Source of the DNA: JAQUGA01 sp964521105
GTDB taxonomy: Bacteria > Bacteroidota > Bacteroidia > Bacteroidales > WCHB1-69
Length of the DNA: 36,407 bases
Direction: 5' to 3'
NCBI GenBank assembly: GCA_964521105.1
Contig: CAZFPO010000020.1
Span: forward strand, 1-36,407
Shown here one piece after another: positions 1 to 7,919 of this stretch (position 1 is its first letter; every line of letters starts with the position of its first letter). The notes under the pieces were generated by a model. That model made no database searches and was not told where the DNA came from. It saw only the letters and a program-made list of their open reading frames with translations. A program made the translations under genes and the position numbers.

Positions 1-36
1 ACACAATGTTTTAACCGCTTTTGTTAATAACTTTTA

Positions 37-51
37 TGCGGATTTAAGGTA
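37..51 (+). repeat. 15-base inverted match to the right window end
   Basis: TGCGGATTTAAGGTA at this position is the exact reverse complement of bases 36355-36369. Both copies lie in A/T-rich non-coding DNA outside the outermost genes of the window. The match stops after 15 bases on the downstream side. It might be a dispersed genomic word or a binding site. Confidence 0.5.
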
Positions 52-147
52 TTATTTATAGTATAGATAATTTGTTGTTTTGGAAATTTCCTTTTTACGT
101 TTGAACAATTTTCAAAATGGTTTTACCTAATTGATGAATTATTAAAA

Positions 148-155
148 TATCTTTG
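148..155 (+). promoter_or_regulatory. Putative -7 promoter box for the radical SAM gene
   Basis: TATCTTTG matches the Bacteroidota -7 consensus TAnnTTTG and lies 35 bases before the ATG at 191. No TTG -33 box sits at the usual 17-23 base spacing, so only half of the promoter is recognisable. The rest of the leading 190 bases is A/T-rich and holds no ORF that I can support; bases 37-51 match the far end of the window in inverted orientation. Confidence 0.35.
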
Positions 156-190
156 CAATATGATTTGAACAATATTTAATTATTTTCAAT

Positions 191-1234
191 ATGGATTTAA
201 GAAATGATGAACTTATATCATGGAATGGCACTCAAATAAGCAAGTCTGAATTGGAGATTTTTTATAAAAAACGCAAAATGATTTCGTGGTATATTACCGA
301 AAATTGTAATTACAAATGCGATTATTGCGGTGTATGGAAAAATAATCAACAAAATTTAATGCCAATAGATGTTGATAAATTATCAAAAGGATTAAATTCA
401 CTTAATGGAAATTGGATAATATATATTTCGGGTGGAGAACCCTTTTTAGAAAAAAACTTTATTCAAATCTGTAAAGAAATAACAAAAAAACATCTCTTGG
501 CATTTAGCACAAACCTCACTTCTATAAATGTATATGACTTTGCCGACCAAATCGACCCTGCAAAATGTTTGTTTATTAATGCTTCGGTTCATATAATTGA
601 ACGAGAGAAAACCAAAAACGGAACAAATTCTTATATAGAAAAAATGCTTTATTTGCAAAATAAAGGATTTAATGTTATAGCAGCTTATGTTGCTTATCCA
701 CCATTGATAGATAGAATTGTTGACGATTTTGAATATTTAAGATATAAAGGGCTTGAAAAAGTAAAACTAAAAATTTTTATGGGCGATTATCAGGGGAAAT
801 TCTATCCTAAATCACTTAATGAATATCAGAAAGCGATACTTAATAGTTTAGATGCAGATTATCCCGAATTAGAAATTATTAATTATAATTTTAACTATAA
901 TGGAAAATTGTGCAATGCTGGTGTAAATTCCTTTGCTATGGATAGATATGGACGATTAAGTCGATGTTCAAGTATCTCAAAAAATTATGGAAACATTTTT
1001 GAACAAAAAATAGTAATTGATTGCAATCCACGCCCTTGTCCCCAAAATAAATATTTATGCATTCACGAATGTATCGAAAATAATTTAATGGAGAAAGGAA
1101 GTTCGATTAAAATTGTTAAAGAGAGTCTTCCGGAAAAAATTTCATTTATTCAAAAATGGTCATATCAAAAATTACTATTTGCAAAAAAAATACTTTTAAA
1201 CCCGTCTATTTTAAAAAAACATTTTATTCTATAA
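191..1234 (+). CDS. Radical SAM protein with Cys-rich SPASM-like C-terminus
   Basis: This is a 347-residue radical SAM enzyme. Residues 39-46 contain the CX3CX2C motif (C39, C43, C46) that binds the 4Fe-4S cluster cleaving S-adenosylmethionine, and residues 81-84 are the GGEP motif that contacts the SAM amino group. Six further cysteines (C241, C259, C278, C283, C290, C294) cluster in the C-terminal third, as in SPASM or twitch auxiliary-cluster domains. Such enzymes modify peptides or dehydrogenate sugars and other small molecules; the substrate cannot be read from sequence. It stands alone on the plus strand and converges on the glycosyltransferase array 52 bases away. A role in modifying a glycan building block is inferred only from position; a peptide-modifying role is possible, but I see no precursor peptide ORF nearby. 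Confidence 0.85.
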   Translation: MDLRNDELISWNGTQISKSELEIFYKKRKMISWYITENCNYKCDYCGVWKNNQQNLMPIDVDKLSKGLNSLNGNWIIYISGGEPFLEKNFIQICKEITKKHLLAFSTNLTSINVYDFADQIDPAKCLFINASVHIIEREKTKNGTNSYIEKMLYLQNKGFNVIAAYVAYPPLIDRIVDDFEYLRYKGLEKVKLKIFMGDYQGKFYPKSLNEYQKAILNSLDADYPELEIINYNFNYNGKLCNAGVNSFAMDRYGRLSRCSSISKNYGNIFEQKIVIDCNPRPCPQNKYLCIHECIENNLMEKGSSIKIVKESLPEKISFIQKWSYQKLLFAKKILLNPSILKKHFIL

Positions 1235-1286
1235 ACCGCAACTATCTGCCCGCATAGCTATTTACTAGTTGATTATTTTTCAATTA

Positions 1287-2315
1287 TTATTTCTTTTGGA
1301 ATTTGTATATTTTTTTTAAAAAACAATAAAGCCGAGGGAATGTTATTTTTAAAATTTCTCCAATTCTACCTATTAATCTGTCGGTAATTTTTAAACAAAT
1401 TTGCAAATATGATTTTATATTTATTTGACAAACTCTTTTGAAAAATTTGTTTTTTTGATAAAAGATATTAAGGTAAAAGGAATAATATAAAATTTTAAAA
1501 CGACTCCATTTTTTAGCTTTTTGAATTAATGATAAATCTATTTTATCAGCTTTATTAAGGTTTAAGCTCCATTCTTTTTGGTAAATCAATTTTGAGTTAT
1601 TTAACTCGTCGTTTTTCAAGTGAATAATTATCCCTTTTAATTTGTTTGCCGATATTCCAGTATGTTTTTCAATTGTTAAAGGAGTAATATCATAAACGGA
1701 AGGAAGTTTTCGCCATTTTTTGTAAAACCATAAATTTAAAATTGGGTCATTACCCGACCCAATGTCTTCATATTCAAAAAAAAGATTCATTAATTCATCA
1801 AATGTATTTTTTTCTATAATGGTTGTAGAAAAAGCCATCACTCCCGAATTAAAAGGAATTGAGTTTAAATCGAATTTTTTTGAAAGCTTTTTATAATTAT
1901 CAATTAATGATTCTTTTTGAAAATACATAAATAATCTGTCATTCATTACATGGGCGCTACATAATCCCGATACATTTGTTAAGGATTCTAATGAAGCACG
2001 AACTATAATATCTGCATCTAAAAATATTATGTTTTTCCATTTTTTAAATTCTGGAGTAAACAAATAAAATAAATCTAAAACCACTGGTGGAAAATTCTCA
2101 TATCCGACACTCTTTTCGTAAAGAGGCTCGCATTCTTTTACATAAATCCCTTTATTTCTAAACCATTGTATATCAACTTCGGGCACCTGGTGGCTTAAAA
2201 GTAAATAATCACCTTGCCAGCCTGCATTCCAATATATACTTGAAAACAATTGTTTAGCATAAGGTACAAAATTTTTGTCGGTTAAGGTTACGATTAAATT
2301 TCCATTATCTCCCAT
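1287..2315 (-). CDS. GT8-like glycosyltransferase, array copy 1
   Basis: This 342-residue protein resembles retaining GT8-type (glycogenin/LgtC-like) transferases. It has an N-terminal sugar-nucleotide fold and a metal-binding DxD motif at D100-A-D102 in the context FLDADII. An FNSG segment and an FYKKW motif follow, all shared with the three neighbouring copies. The last ~35 residues carry the array-specific tail RxxGxIGxxL...PxLY. It is the last gene of a minus-strand run of three; its start codon overlaps the end of copy 2 by 11 bases, suggesting translational coupling. It is the most diverged copy: DAD replaces DSD, and the region before FNSG differs most. The acceptor and donor sugars are unknown. 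It probably acts at the cytoplasmic membrane face on a lipid-linked glycan. Confidence 0.82.
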   Translation of the reverse strand: MGDNGNLIVTLTDKNFVPYAKQLFSSIYWNAGWQGDYLLLSHQVPEVDIQWFRNKGIYVKECEPLYEKSVGYENFPPVVLDLFYLFTPEFKKWKNIIFLDADIIVRASLESLTNVSGLCSAHVMNDRLFMYFQKESLIDNYKKLSKKFDLNSIPFNSGVMAFSTTIIEKNTFDELMNLFFEYEDIGSGNDPILNLWFYKKWRKLPSVYDITPLTIEKHTGISANKLKGIIIHLKNDELNNSKLIYQKEWSLNLNKADKIDLSLIQKAKKWSRFKILYYSFYLNIFYQKNKFFKRVCQINIKSYLQICLKITDRLIGRIGEILKITFPRLYCFLKKIYKFQKK

Positions 2316-3342
2316 CTTTATATTTTTTTATTTTATAATATAAATAAGGACTTGTTTTTTTTAATAAACTTCCAATTTTGCCTAAACTCCTATCAGGCGT
2401 TCCAATCAGATACTTATAAAAAGGTATAATATTAGTTTTAAAGTAATTTATTATTGATAGTTTAAGTTTGACTGATTGAAATATTATTTTTAAAGAAATT
2501 GAGTAAAATTGAATTTTAAGATAACTCCATTTCTTTACCTTTTGTATGGAATTTAATTCAATTAAATCAGCTTTATCTAAATTTGATTTCCATTCATGAT
2601 AATATTTGTTTTTTTTATCCCAAAGAATAGGGTGATTTTCGCGTTTAGCAAAATGTAAAGCGATGCAATCCATCCACTTTGGTAAATTAAAATTCAAATA
2701 ATTTACATAAACATTATAAATTATTGGCAATTTTTGCCATTTTTTGTAAAAAAAGTAGTTAAAAGTTGATTGTTCGCCATAAATTAATCCATCATTATAA
2801 TTATTCAAAAAACAAGTTAAATCATTAAATAAATTTGGATAAATAACATCGGTTTTAAAAGCAAACATTCCTGCATTAAAAGCGGTTTTATTTAAGTTAA
2901 TTTGGGTTAATAAATTAGAACTTTTTAGTTTTATGTCATATTGTGCCTCTAATTTTCGATAAAAAAGATCGCTAACAGCAGCAATTTTTTTTGTTTTTGC
3001 GATTATAGATAGTGGACCTTTAATAATAATATCCGAATCAATGTAAATAATAGTTTCCCATTTTTTAAACTCCTCAGTAAACAGATAAAATTTGTCGGCA
3101 ATTAATGGTTGAAAAAAATCACCATTTTTACCCCATGAATTGTCAGTTAATGGTTGGCAATCTTTGATTATTATACCCTTTTCAATAAACCATTTTAATT
3201 CTTTCTTGGGAATATTATGAGCTAAAAGTAAATAATCACCATCCCAGCCAGCATTCCAATAAATACTTGAAAAAAGTTGCTTAGCCTGTAATATGTATTT
3301 TTCATCGGCTAATGTAACAACTAGGTTTTTCTTATTTGCCAT
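2305..3342 (-). CDS. GT8-like glycosyltransferase, array copy 2
   Basis: This is the middle gene of the three-gene minus-strand run, 345 residues, overlapping both neighbours by 11 bases. The N-terminus holds the family signature KQLFSSIYWNAGW at residues 21-33. The metal-binding DxD is D102-S-D104 in YIDSDII, followed by FNAG, GEQ and FFYKKW motifs. A basic stretch around IQKVKKWSYLKI precedes the conserved C-terminal tail (RSLGKIG, then PYLYYKIKK). The architecture fits a GT-A fold transferase using a nucleotide-sugar donor and a divalent metal. The array suggests that each copy adds a different sugar or linkage to one polymer, but nothing in the sequence identifies which. Confidence 0.83.
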   Translation of the reverse strand: MANKKNLVVTLADEKYILQAKQLFSSIYWNAGWDGDYLLLAHNIPKKELKWFIEKGIIIKDCQPLTDNSWGKNGDFFQPLIADKFYLFTEEFKKWETIIYIDSDIIIKGPLSIIAKTKKIAAVSDLFYRKLEAQYDIKLKSSNLLTQINLNKTAFNAGMFAFKTDVIYPNLFNDLTCFLNNYNDGLIYGEQSTFNYFFYKKWQKLPIIYNVYVNYLNFNLPKWMDCIALHFAKRENHPILWDKKNKYYHEWKSNLDKADLIELNSIQKVKKWSYLKIQFYSISLKIIFQSVKLKLSIINYFKTNIIPFYKYLIGTPDRSLGKIGSLLKKTSPYLYYKIKKYKDGR

Positions 3343-4375
3343 GGTAATTCCTTTTCAATTTCCGATATATGTTTGGATGATGCTTTATTAAATATTGACC
3401 AATATTTCCTAAAATTCTATTGGGTAACAAAAGCAGTCGAATTAAAAAAAAATAAAAATGATTTATCTTATAATATAAGAAGTTGTATGTTAATTTAATA
3501 ATTATTATTGCTTTTCGCTTGAATAAATTTAACTTCAATAGTAAAGTGTTGTATTTAATTTCGATTTTGTTCAAGTGTTTTACCTTTTGTATTTTAGTAA
3601 CATCAATAAAATTTGCTCTATCTATATTAGATTTCCATTCGAGAAAGTATGGGTTACTATTTTCCCAAATGGGAGGAAATTCATTAAATCGAGAAAAAAA
3701 ATGAATGACTATAAATTTAATTGTTTTTGGTAATTTATAGCCGTGGCTAGTAATAAATAAATTGAAAAGTGGAGGTAATTTTTCCCATTTTTTATAAAAA
3801 TACAAATTTAAGGATGGTTGTTCTCCAAACTTAGAGTTTTCGGCGTGTTGATTAAAAATGTGTATTAAATCATTAAACGTATTGGGTTTAATGACATCTG
3901 AATTGAATGCCATAACTCCAGAATTAAATGCTGGTGCTCTAAAATTAATTTTTTGGTTTGAAAAACGTTGCTTCGTTGTTTCGAAAAACTGAGAATTTAG
4001 TAAATTATTATAACTATCTTGAACAGCAGCAAAATGTTTAACTTTAAGTAAATCTTCGAGAGATAATCTTACAATTATATCAGAATCTAAATATATAATG
4101 TTTTTCCATTTTTTGAATTCCTCTGTAAAAAGATAAAATTTATCCAAAACAACTGGTTCGTATGAAAGTTTTAATATTGTGCTCTTTATTGGTTTACAGC
4201 GTTTAACTAAAATGTTTTTATCTAAGAACCAAGTTAATTTTTCCTCAGGTATGTTGTGCGATAATAACATGAAATCTCCGCTCCATCCACCATTCCAATA
4301 AGCACTCGAAAAGAGTTGTTTTGCTTGTAAAACAAATTTTTCATCAGCTAAGGTTACTAGTAGATTTTGCTTCAT
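3332..4375 (-). CDS. GT8-like glycosyltransferase, array copy 3
   Basis: This 347-residue protein is the first gene of the three-gene minus-strand run. DxD is D97-S-D99 in YLDSDII. LDKFYLFTEEFKKW precedes it, and an FNSGVMAF segment and NLYFYKKW follow. It is closest to copy 4 (6074-7108): both share the same DxD numbering, the VVLDKFYLFTEEFK block, a PAFNSGV segment, a SLN/TLNLYFYKKW block and similar spacing throughout. The C-terminus has hydrophobic stretches (FLIRLLLL) and then the tail RILGNIG...PNIYRKLK. That region could be an amphipathic or membrane-associated helix. A plausible minus-strand promoter lies at 4453-4485. Confidence 0.83.
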   Translation of the reverse strand: MKQNLLVTLADEKFVLQAKQLFSSAYWNGGWSGDFMLLSHNIPEEKLTWFLDKNILVKRCKPIKSTILKLSYEPVVLDKFYLFTEEFKKWKNIIYLDSDIIVRLSLEDLLKVKHFAAVQDSYNNLLNSQFFETTKQRFSNQKINFRAPAFNSGVMAFNSDVIKPNTFNDLIHIFNQHAENSKFGEQPSLNLYFYKKWEKLPPLFNLFITSHGYKLPKTIKFIVIHFFSRFNEFPPIWENSNPYFLEWKSNIDRANFIDVTKIQKVKHLNKIEIKYNTLLLKLNLFKRKAIIIIKLTYNFLYYKINHFYFFLIRLLLLPNRILGNIGQYLIKHHPNIYRKLKRNYHGK

Positions 4376-4452
4376 CTGTATAATAAGTTTTTTAATCGTT
4401 TAGCACATCTATATTATAATTTTCTTGAGTATTTGATGTTTAGTAAGCTATG

Positions 4453-4486
4453 CAAAAATATTGAAAAATTAGAGGGAAACATCAAA
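4453..4486 (-). promoter_or_regulatory. Putative promoter for the GT copy 3-2-1 operon
   Basis: Read on the minus strand, 4460-4453 is TATTTTTG, matching TAnnTTTG, and TTTG lies at 4486-4483, leaving 22 bases between the TTG and the -7 box (Bacteroidota range about 17-23). Transcription would start near 4446, giving a leader of about 70 bases before the ATG at 4375. A second -7-like box (TAAATTTG) overlaps at 4490-4483. Confidence 0.4.
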
Positions 4487-4536
4487 TTTACACAATTATA
4501 AATTTGATTTTATTTCACGAAACAAGATAGATGTCT

Positions 4537-4544
4537 TAAATTTG
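4537..4544 (+). promoter_or_regulatory. Putative -7 promoter box for the ABC exporter operon
   Basis: TAAATTTG fits TAnnTTTG and lies 26 bases before the ATG at 4571. No TTG is found at the expected -33 distance. The box is divergent from the promoter proposed for the glycosyltransferase run. Confidence 0.3.
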
Positions 4545-4570
4545 CTTTATTTTGCTAAAAAATTTTTTAA

Positions 4571-5326
4571 ATGTCGGGAAAGAATAATTATATCATATTT
4601 TTTTTAATTTATAAAAATTTACAGATAAAGTACAAACAGACCGCTTTGGGTTTTATTTGGAGTTTGTTGCATCCCGCCCTATATTTATTGATATTTATAG
4701 CTATTTTTTCAAATGTTTTTCAATCTATTCACAACTATCCACTTTATGTTTTAAGTGGCTTGGTGTTTTGGATATATTTTTCTGAAGGCTCAAATCGTTT
4801 GAGTCAGGTTTTTATAAAGAACACTCACATGATTAAATGTTTGGGGATATCGAAAGCAATATACGCGTTAGCCGAAATTGGTAGCGAATTAGTTAGCTTT
4901 TTGTTGGGACTAATACCATTTTTAATTATTATGTTTTTTATGGGTTTAAACATTAGTTTAAATCTTTTATTTTTAGTGCCAATTATATTGATGTTTTCGA
5001 TTTTTATTTTTTCTGTTGGATTAATTTTGGGTTCGTTAAATGTATTTTTCAGAGATGTAGGTATTTTATGGCTTACATTAAACCCTGCTCTTTTTTATAT
5101 AACTCCAATTGCGTTTTCGTATGCTATTGTGCCTGAAAAATTTAAATATTTGATAGTATACAATCCATTGTATCACTTTTTAGTGATTATTCGTGATGTA
5201 CTTTATTTTAATCAACCTCCGTCAATACATTTTTTATTAAATTCTATTTATATAACAATTGCTACAACAGTTATGGCATTTTTTATATACAAAAAAACTC
5301 GAAATAGTTTTATTTCAAATATTTAG
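4571..5326 (+). CDS. ABC-2 type polysaccharide export permease (Wzm/TagG-like)
   Basis: This 251-residue polytopic protein is the membrane subunit of an ABC-2 family glycan exporter. The N-terminus has the family feature of a short cytoplasmic segment with LKYK/QIKYKQT-like residues, then LGFIWSLLHPALYLLIF, closely matching the ALGxxWxxLxPxxxxxxx pattern of Wzm, KpsM and TagG permeases. About six hydrophobic segments can be counted, and FFRDVG near residue 157 is another family hallmark. The ATPase gene starts 3 bases after its stop, so the two form one transport unit. Such pairs flip completed lipid-linked O-antigen, capsule or teichoic-acid chains across the inner membrane, so the locus probably uses ABC-dependent rather than Wzy-dependent assembly. 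Confidence 0.9.
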   Translation: MSGKNNYIIFFLIYKNLQIKYKQTALGFIWSLLHPALYLLIFIAIFSNVFQSIHNYPLYVLSGLVFWIYFSEGSNRLSQVFIKNTHMIKCLGISKAIYALAEIGSELVSFLLGLIPFLIIMFFMGLNISLNLLFLVPIILMFSIFIFSVGLILGSLNVFFRDVGILWLTLNPALFYITPIAFSYAIVPEKFKYLIVYNPLYHFLVIIRDVLYFNQPPSIHFLLNSIYITIATTVMAFFIYKKTRNSFISNI

Positions 5327-5329
5327 CGC

Positions 5330-6070
5330 ATGAACGAAAGCATTATTAATCTTAATAATATTCACGTAAGTTATTTGCAAAGCCGAAAAGGAATTTTTTC
5401 GGTAAAAGAGTTTATTTTAAAAGCTTCATTTATTAGTCCATTTGTTCGCTATGAAGTGCTAAAAGGAATCAATATGGAGATTTTTTCAGGCGAATCAATT
5501 GGAATTTTAGGTGCTAATGGTTGTGGTAAAAGCACATTGCTTAGAACTATTGCTGGTATCATCAAACCAAATAAAGGTGTCATGACTGTTAATGTTCCAA
5601 TTTCTCCCCTGTTGGCTTTAGGAGCGGGTATTGAGCTTGAACTTACAGGCTATGAAAACATTAAGATTGCATTAGCTTTGTCTGGAAATTATCATTGGAA
5701 AACTAAAAATGAAATGATTGACAAAGTGGCTGAATTTGCTGAACTTTCGCACGAACAACTTCGAATGCCCACAAAAATGTATTCTTCTGGTATGTTAGCA
5801 CGAATTTCTTTTAGTAGCGTAATGGTTGCTCAGCCAAAATTATTAATGATTGATGAAGTTCTTGCTGTAGGTGATAAAGGATTTCAAATAAAATGTAAAA
5901 AACGCATTCACGAAATTATAGAAAATGGTGCAACATTGCTTTTTGTCTCACATAATCCAAACGAGATTAGGGAAATTTGTAAAAGAGGCATTTGTATTAA
6001 AGATGGATTAATATTTTATGACGGAGAATCAAATGAAGCTGCTGATATTTACGATAATATGTTTCGTTAA
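5330..6070 (+). CDS. Polysaccharide export ABC ATPase (Wzt/TagH-like, no C-terminal domain)
   Basis: This is the 246-residue nucleotide-binding partner of the permease. Walker A is GANGCGKST at residues 61-69, the signature is YSSGM at 151-155, and Walker B with catalytic glutamate is LLMIDE at 171-176, followed by the VGD D-loop region and a switch histidine in SHNPNE. The protein ends soon after the nucleotide-binding domain, so it lacks the C-terminal carbohydrate-binding domain found in Wzt proteins that read a terminal modification of the O-chain. It is closer in layout to short KpsT/TagH-type ATPases. It converges with glycosyltransferase copy 4 with only 3 bases between the stop codons, so no terminator separates them. 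Confidence 0.9.
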   Translation: MNESIINLNNIHVSYLQSRKGIFSVKEFILKASFISPFVRYEVLKGINMEIFSGESIGILGANGCGKSTLLRTIAGIIKPNKGVMTVNVPISPLLALGAGIELELTGYENIKIALALSGNYHWKTKNEMIDKVAEFAELSHEQLRMPTKMYSSGMLARISFSSVMVAQPKLLMIDEVLAVGDKGFQIKCKKRIHEIIENGATLLFVSHNPNEIREICKRGICIKDGLIFYDGESNEAADIYDNMFR

Positions 6071-6073
6071 ACG

Positions 6074-7108
6074 TTAATAACCTTTCCCTTTAATTTTATA
6101 ATAGAGTTTTGGATAATGTTTTTTTAAAAATTCTCCAAATTTTCCCAATATTCGTACTGGTAAATTTATAATGTTAATGGTGATAAATTTAGCATTTCCA
6201 TAAATTACGTAATAAAAATGTTCAATTATTATGTAAGGTTTTAATAAATATGAATTATTGACTCTAATGTTAAGTAAAAAAGTGCTTATTTGAATATTTA
6301 AATAACTCATTTTTTTTACTTTCTGAATATTGTTCAAGTTAATTAACTCTGCTTTATCTAAGTTAGTTTTCCATTCATTATAATATGGGTTTTGAGTATC
6401 CCAAACTTGCGTATGATCTGGGCAAGAAATAAAATGTAATACGATGTAGTTCAGATTTTTTGGTAATTCAAAATTATGAAATGGAACAAAAATATTAAAT
6501 AATGGCGAAATTTTTTTCCACTTCTTATAAAAATATAAATTTAACGTTGCTTGGTCTAAATATCTAAAATTCTCGCGATTATGGTTAAAAATATGGTTTA
6601 AATTATTGAATGTTTCAGGCTTTATTATGCTCGTATCAAATGAAAAAACGCCCGAATTAAATGCTGGAGTATTTGTGTCATAATAAATATTATCGAATGT
6701 ATTTAATTCAGAATCAAAAAATTGAGTACTTAATTTATTAAAGTATAAATCCTGAACAGCACCAAAATATTTAATTTTAGTTAATGGTTCTATCGATCCT
6801 TTTACAATAATGTCTGAATCAAGAAAAATAATTTTTTTCCATTGTTTAAATTCTTCAGTAAATAGGTAAAATTTGTCGAGTACAACCGGCGAATAATAAT
6901 ATGTGTATGTTTTGTCGTTAAGTGGTTCACATTCTTTTATTAATATTCCTTTATTTCGGAACCAATTTAAATCGTCATTAGGGATTTCGTGGCTGAGCAA
7001 CATATAATCACCTTGCCATCCGCTATTCCAATATACACTTGAAAATAATTGTTTAGCTTGATTAATGTATTTTTTATCGGCAAGAGTAACTAAAAGATTT
7101 GGCTTCAT
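6074..7108 (-). CDS. GT8-like glycosyltransferase, array copy 4
   Basis: This 344-residue paralogue is separated from copies 1-3 by the ABC exporter but has the same orientation. I start it at 7108 (MKPNLLVTLADKK) rather than at the upstream ATG at 7138, because copies 1-3 begin at this position in the alignment and the extra ten residues have no counterpart. DxD is D97-S-D99 in FLDSDII; PAFNSGV, NLYFYKKW and the C-terminal tail RILGKFG...PKLYYKIK are all present. It aligns best with copy 3. Residues DQA replace the GEQ found in copies 2 and 3 before the NLYFYKKW block, a possible specificity difference. A -7 promoter box on the minus strand is seen at 7148-7155. Confidence 0.83.
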   Translation of the reverse strand: MKPNLLVTLADKKYINQAKQLFSSVYWNSGWQGDYMLLSHEIPNDDLNWFRNKGILIKECEPLNDKTYTYYYSPVVLDKFYLFTEEFKQWKKIIFLDSDIIVKGSIEPLTKIKYFGAVQDLYFNKLSTQFFDSELNTFDNIYYDTNTPAFNSGVFSFDTSIIKPETFNNLNHIFNHNRENFRYLDQATLNLYFYKKWKKISPLFNIFVPFHNFELPKNLNYIVLHFISCPDHTQVWDTQNPYYNEWKTNLDKAELINLNNIQKVKKMSYLNIQISTFLLNIRVNNSYLLKPYIIIEHFYYVIYGNAKFITINIINLPVRILGKFGEFLKKHYPKLYYKIKGKGY

Positions 7109-7147
7109 ATAAACAAAATAGGCGATAACAGAGTGCAAACAATATTA

Positions 7148-7155
7148 CAAATGTA
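7148..7155 (-). promoter_or_regulatory. Putative -7 promoter box for GT copy 4
   Basis: On the minus strand the sequence is TACATTTG, a match to TAnnTTTG, 39 bases upstream of the chosen ATG at 7108. No -33 TTG is found at normal spacing. It faces away from the box at 7168-7175. Confidence 0.33.
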
Positions 7156-7167
7156 GAAAAAATGTAT

Positions 7168-7175
7168 TAATTTTG
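7168..7175 (+). promoter_or_regulatory. Putative -7 promoter box for the heptose operon
   Basis: TAATTTTG matches TAnnTTTG and lies 39 bases before the ATG at 7215. With the opposite-facing box at 7148-7155, it would make a compact divergent promoter for the sugar-nucleotide operon and GT copy 4. Confidence 0.35.
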
Positions 7176-7214
7176 AAGTTTTATAAATTCAAATATTAAA
7201 AGCAATAATTTAAA

Positions 7215-7913
7215 ATGAAAGCACTTTTATTATCTGCAGGATATGGTTATAGATTGAAGCCATATACTAATACACTGCCAAAGTGCTTATTACCAATTTG
7301 TGGTAAACCCTTGCTTTTTCATTGGCTCGATCTGCTCGAAAAGGAAAAAATATCAGAAGTACTGATTAATACTCATTATCTATCTGAAAATATTAAGCAA
7401 GCAATTACAAGTAGAACAAACAACATAAAAATAAAAATTACATACGAAAAAGAACTACTAGGTAGTGCAGGTACCATTTTTTTTAACAGAGATTTTTTTG
7501 AAAATGAAGAAAATTTTCTATTGTTATATTCTGACAATTTAACCAATGTACCATTAACTTCTTTAATTAATTTTCACTACAAAAAAAACTCAACTTTTAC
7601 CACGTATGTATATGAAACAAATAATCCAACCGAAAAGGGAATATTTGAAATTGATGAAAAAACTGGTAATGTAATTGGATTTGAAGAAAAACCTCAAAAC
7701 CCAAAATCCAATTATGCAAATGCTGGTTTGGGAGTATTAAATAAAAAAATATTTAATTATTCAACTTCTGAAACACCCTTAGATTTTGCAAAATCTATAA
7801 TGCCTTTAATTATTAGCGAAACGAACGTGTTAAAAACTAACGATTTAATTATTGACATTGGAACAAATAACGACTACATGTTAGCTCAGGATTTGTGGGC
7901 AAAAATCAAATAA
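7215..7913 (+). CDS. hddC: Sugar-1-phosphate nucleotidyltransferase (HddC-like)
   Basis: This 232-residue enzyme transfers a nucleotidyl group to a sugar 1-phosphate. Residues 5-13 show the LLSAGYGYR version of the GxGxR loop, followed by the PKCLLPICGKPL block (residues 23-34) that holds the catalytic lysine. YSDNLT is the metal-binding aspartate region, and GFEEKP near residue 156 is another family motif. By itself it could be a mannose- or glucose-1-phosphate transferase. Its position just before a GHMP kinase and an SIS isomerase matches the HddC-HddA-GmhA set that makes GDP-D-glycero-alpha-D-manno-heptose, so I infer D-glycero-alpha-D-manno-heptose 1-phosphate guanylyltransferase. Six bases separate it from the next gene. 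Confidence 0.78.
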   Translation: MKALLLSAGYGYRLKPYTNTLPKCLLPICGKPLLFHWLDLLEKEKISEVLINTHYLSENIKQAITSRTNNIKIKITYEKELLGSAGTIFFNRDFFENEENFLLLYSDNLTNVPLTSLINFHYKKNSTFTTYVYETNNPTEKGIFEIDEKTGNVIGFEEKPQNPKSNYANAGLGVLNKKIFNYSTSETPLDFAKSIMPLIISETNVLKTNDLIIDIGTNNDYMLAQDLWAKIK

Positions 7914-7919
7914 AAAAAG

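Noticed and set aside
1235..1286. Possible terminator between the radical SAM gene and glycosyltransferase copy 1
   Set aside because: Only stems of four to six bases with long loops can be drawn and there is no G/C-rich core followed by a T-run.
7109..7138. Upstream ATG extending glycosyltransferase copy 4 by ten residues
   Set aside because: The extension is absent from the three paralogues, whose starts align with 7108.
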